Below are positions 5,635 to 5,884 of a stretch of 5,884 nt of DNA, one piece after another. Where the stretch lies: contig UQVG01000137.1 in assembly GCA_900544435.1 (NCBI GenBank), positions 1 to 5,884 of the forward strand, written 5' to 3'. The stretch comes from an uncultured Erysipelotrichaceae bacterium (lineage in GTDB: Bacteria > Bacillota_I > Bacilli_A > Erysipelotrichales > Coprobacillaceae). The notes beneath the pieces were generated by a model. That model searched no databases, was not told where the DNA came from, and saw nothing but the letters and a program-made list of their open reading frames with translations. A program made the translations under genes and the position numbers. Within the stretch, counting starts at the first letter, position 1. The number at the start of each line of letters is the position of its first letter.

Positions 5635-5638
5635 AATT
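5635..5638 (+). repeat. Target-site duplication of the IS3 element, right copy (AATT)
   Basis: This is the partner of 857-860; the Rpn coding sequence resumes directly after it. Confidence 0.7.
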
Positions 5639-5797
5639 AATCAAGGAATTAATCAAGGAAAAGAAATAGCGCGTAAAGAAAAGAATATTGAACATATAAG
5701 AAATGTTATGAATGAACTAAATTGTTCATATCAAAGAGCAATGGATATTTTAAGATTATCAGAAGATGAAAGAAAGGATATTGAAAAGTATTTTTAA
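5639..5797 (+). pseudogene. Rpn/PD-(D/E)XK nuclease family protein, 3' part
   Basis: These 52 codons complete the Rpn gene begun at 60. They start with the NQGINQG repeat typical of the Rpn C-terminal linker, then IARKEKNIEHIRNVMNE and a small helical tail (SYQRAMDILRLSEDERKDIEKYF) ending in TAA. The frame matches the 5' part when 861-5638 is removed. The C-terminal region of Rpn proteins is variable and is thought to aid assembly or target choice. An in-frame ATG at 5708 would give a 29-residue peptide, but no ribosome site precedes it. In the present arrangement the fragment is not translated from the Rpn start. Confidence 0.88.
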
Positions 5798-5802
5798 TCA
5801 TA

Positions 5803-5827
5803 GAAAGAGAGTAAAATCTCTTTTTTT
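5803..5827 (+). terminator. Intrinsic terminator of the Rpn gene
   Basis: AAAGAGA (5804-5810) and TCTCTTT (5817-5823) form a 7-bp stem around a 6-nt loop, with the T-run continuing to 5827. It lies just after the Rpn stop codon. Beyond it (5828-5884) is AT-rich sequence with no feature I can support. Confidence 0.7.
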
Positions 5828-5884
5828 ATTGTACAAAAAAATTGTTAATAAAATAAAATTACATAATAATAAAAAATTATAAAT

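Overview
The window is a three-level nest of mobile DNA in a strongly AT-rich bacterial genome. The AT bias, lysine- and isoleucine-rich proteins and strong AGGAGG ribosome binding sites suggest a low-GC Bacillota, perhaps a gut Erysipelotrichales-type organism. That placement is an inference and no marker gene confirms it.

Level 1 is the host gene, a plus-strand Rpn/PD-(D/E)XK 'nuclease family transposase' gene. Its 5' part (60-860) and 3' part (5639-5797) join in frame to give a 319-residue protein. An AGGAGG site lies at 47-52 and an intrinsic terminator at about 5803-5827. Level 2 is an IS3-family insertion sequence (861-5634), transcribed on the minus strand. It lies in the C-terminal NQGI-repeat region of the Rpn gene and is flanked by an AATT (or ATT) duplication. 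It has imperfect terminal inverted repeats, an intact OrfA (5524-5204), an A7 -1 frameshift site (5237-5231) and an OrfB that is itself split. Level 3 is a 3408-bp element (1202-4609) inserted in OrfB exactly at the conserved His-Ser-Asp catalytic motif. Removing it leaves one TCACTAT and restores a 303-residue OrfB part, a 401-residue OrfAB fusion and a 1366-bp IS.

The inner element carries nothing but three consecutive, overlapping tyrosine recombinase genes on the minus strand (4478-3276, 3283-2321, 2337-1306). This is the architecture of 'recombinase in trio' (RIT) elements. It is bounded by 87-bp inverted repeats (1220-1306 and 4523-4609) that differ at two positions and are packed with CTATACCG boxes. 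Recombinases 1 and 2 look intact. The third is broken by one in-frame TAA at codon 101, so the element may no longer move by itself.

The most unusual part is the end structure. Joining the two ends in silico gives a dyad site, TTCGGCATA / GTCACTAT / TATACCGAA, typical of a tyrosine-recombinase core site. A near-copy of that site, with the same 8-bp spacer in the opposite orientation, lies just inside the left end at 1211-1236. The inferred order of events is: intact rpn gene, IS3 insertion, RIT-like insertion into the IS3 transposase active-site codons, then the nonsense mutation in recombinase 3.
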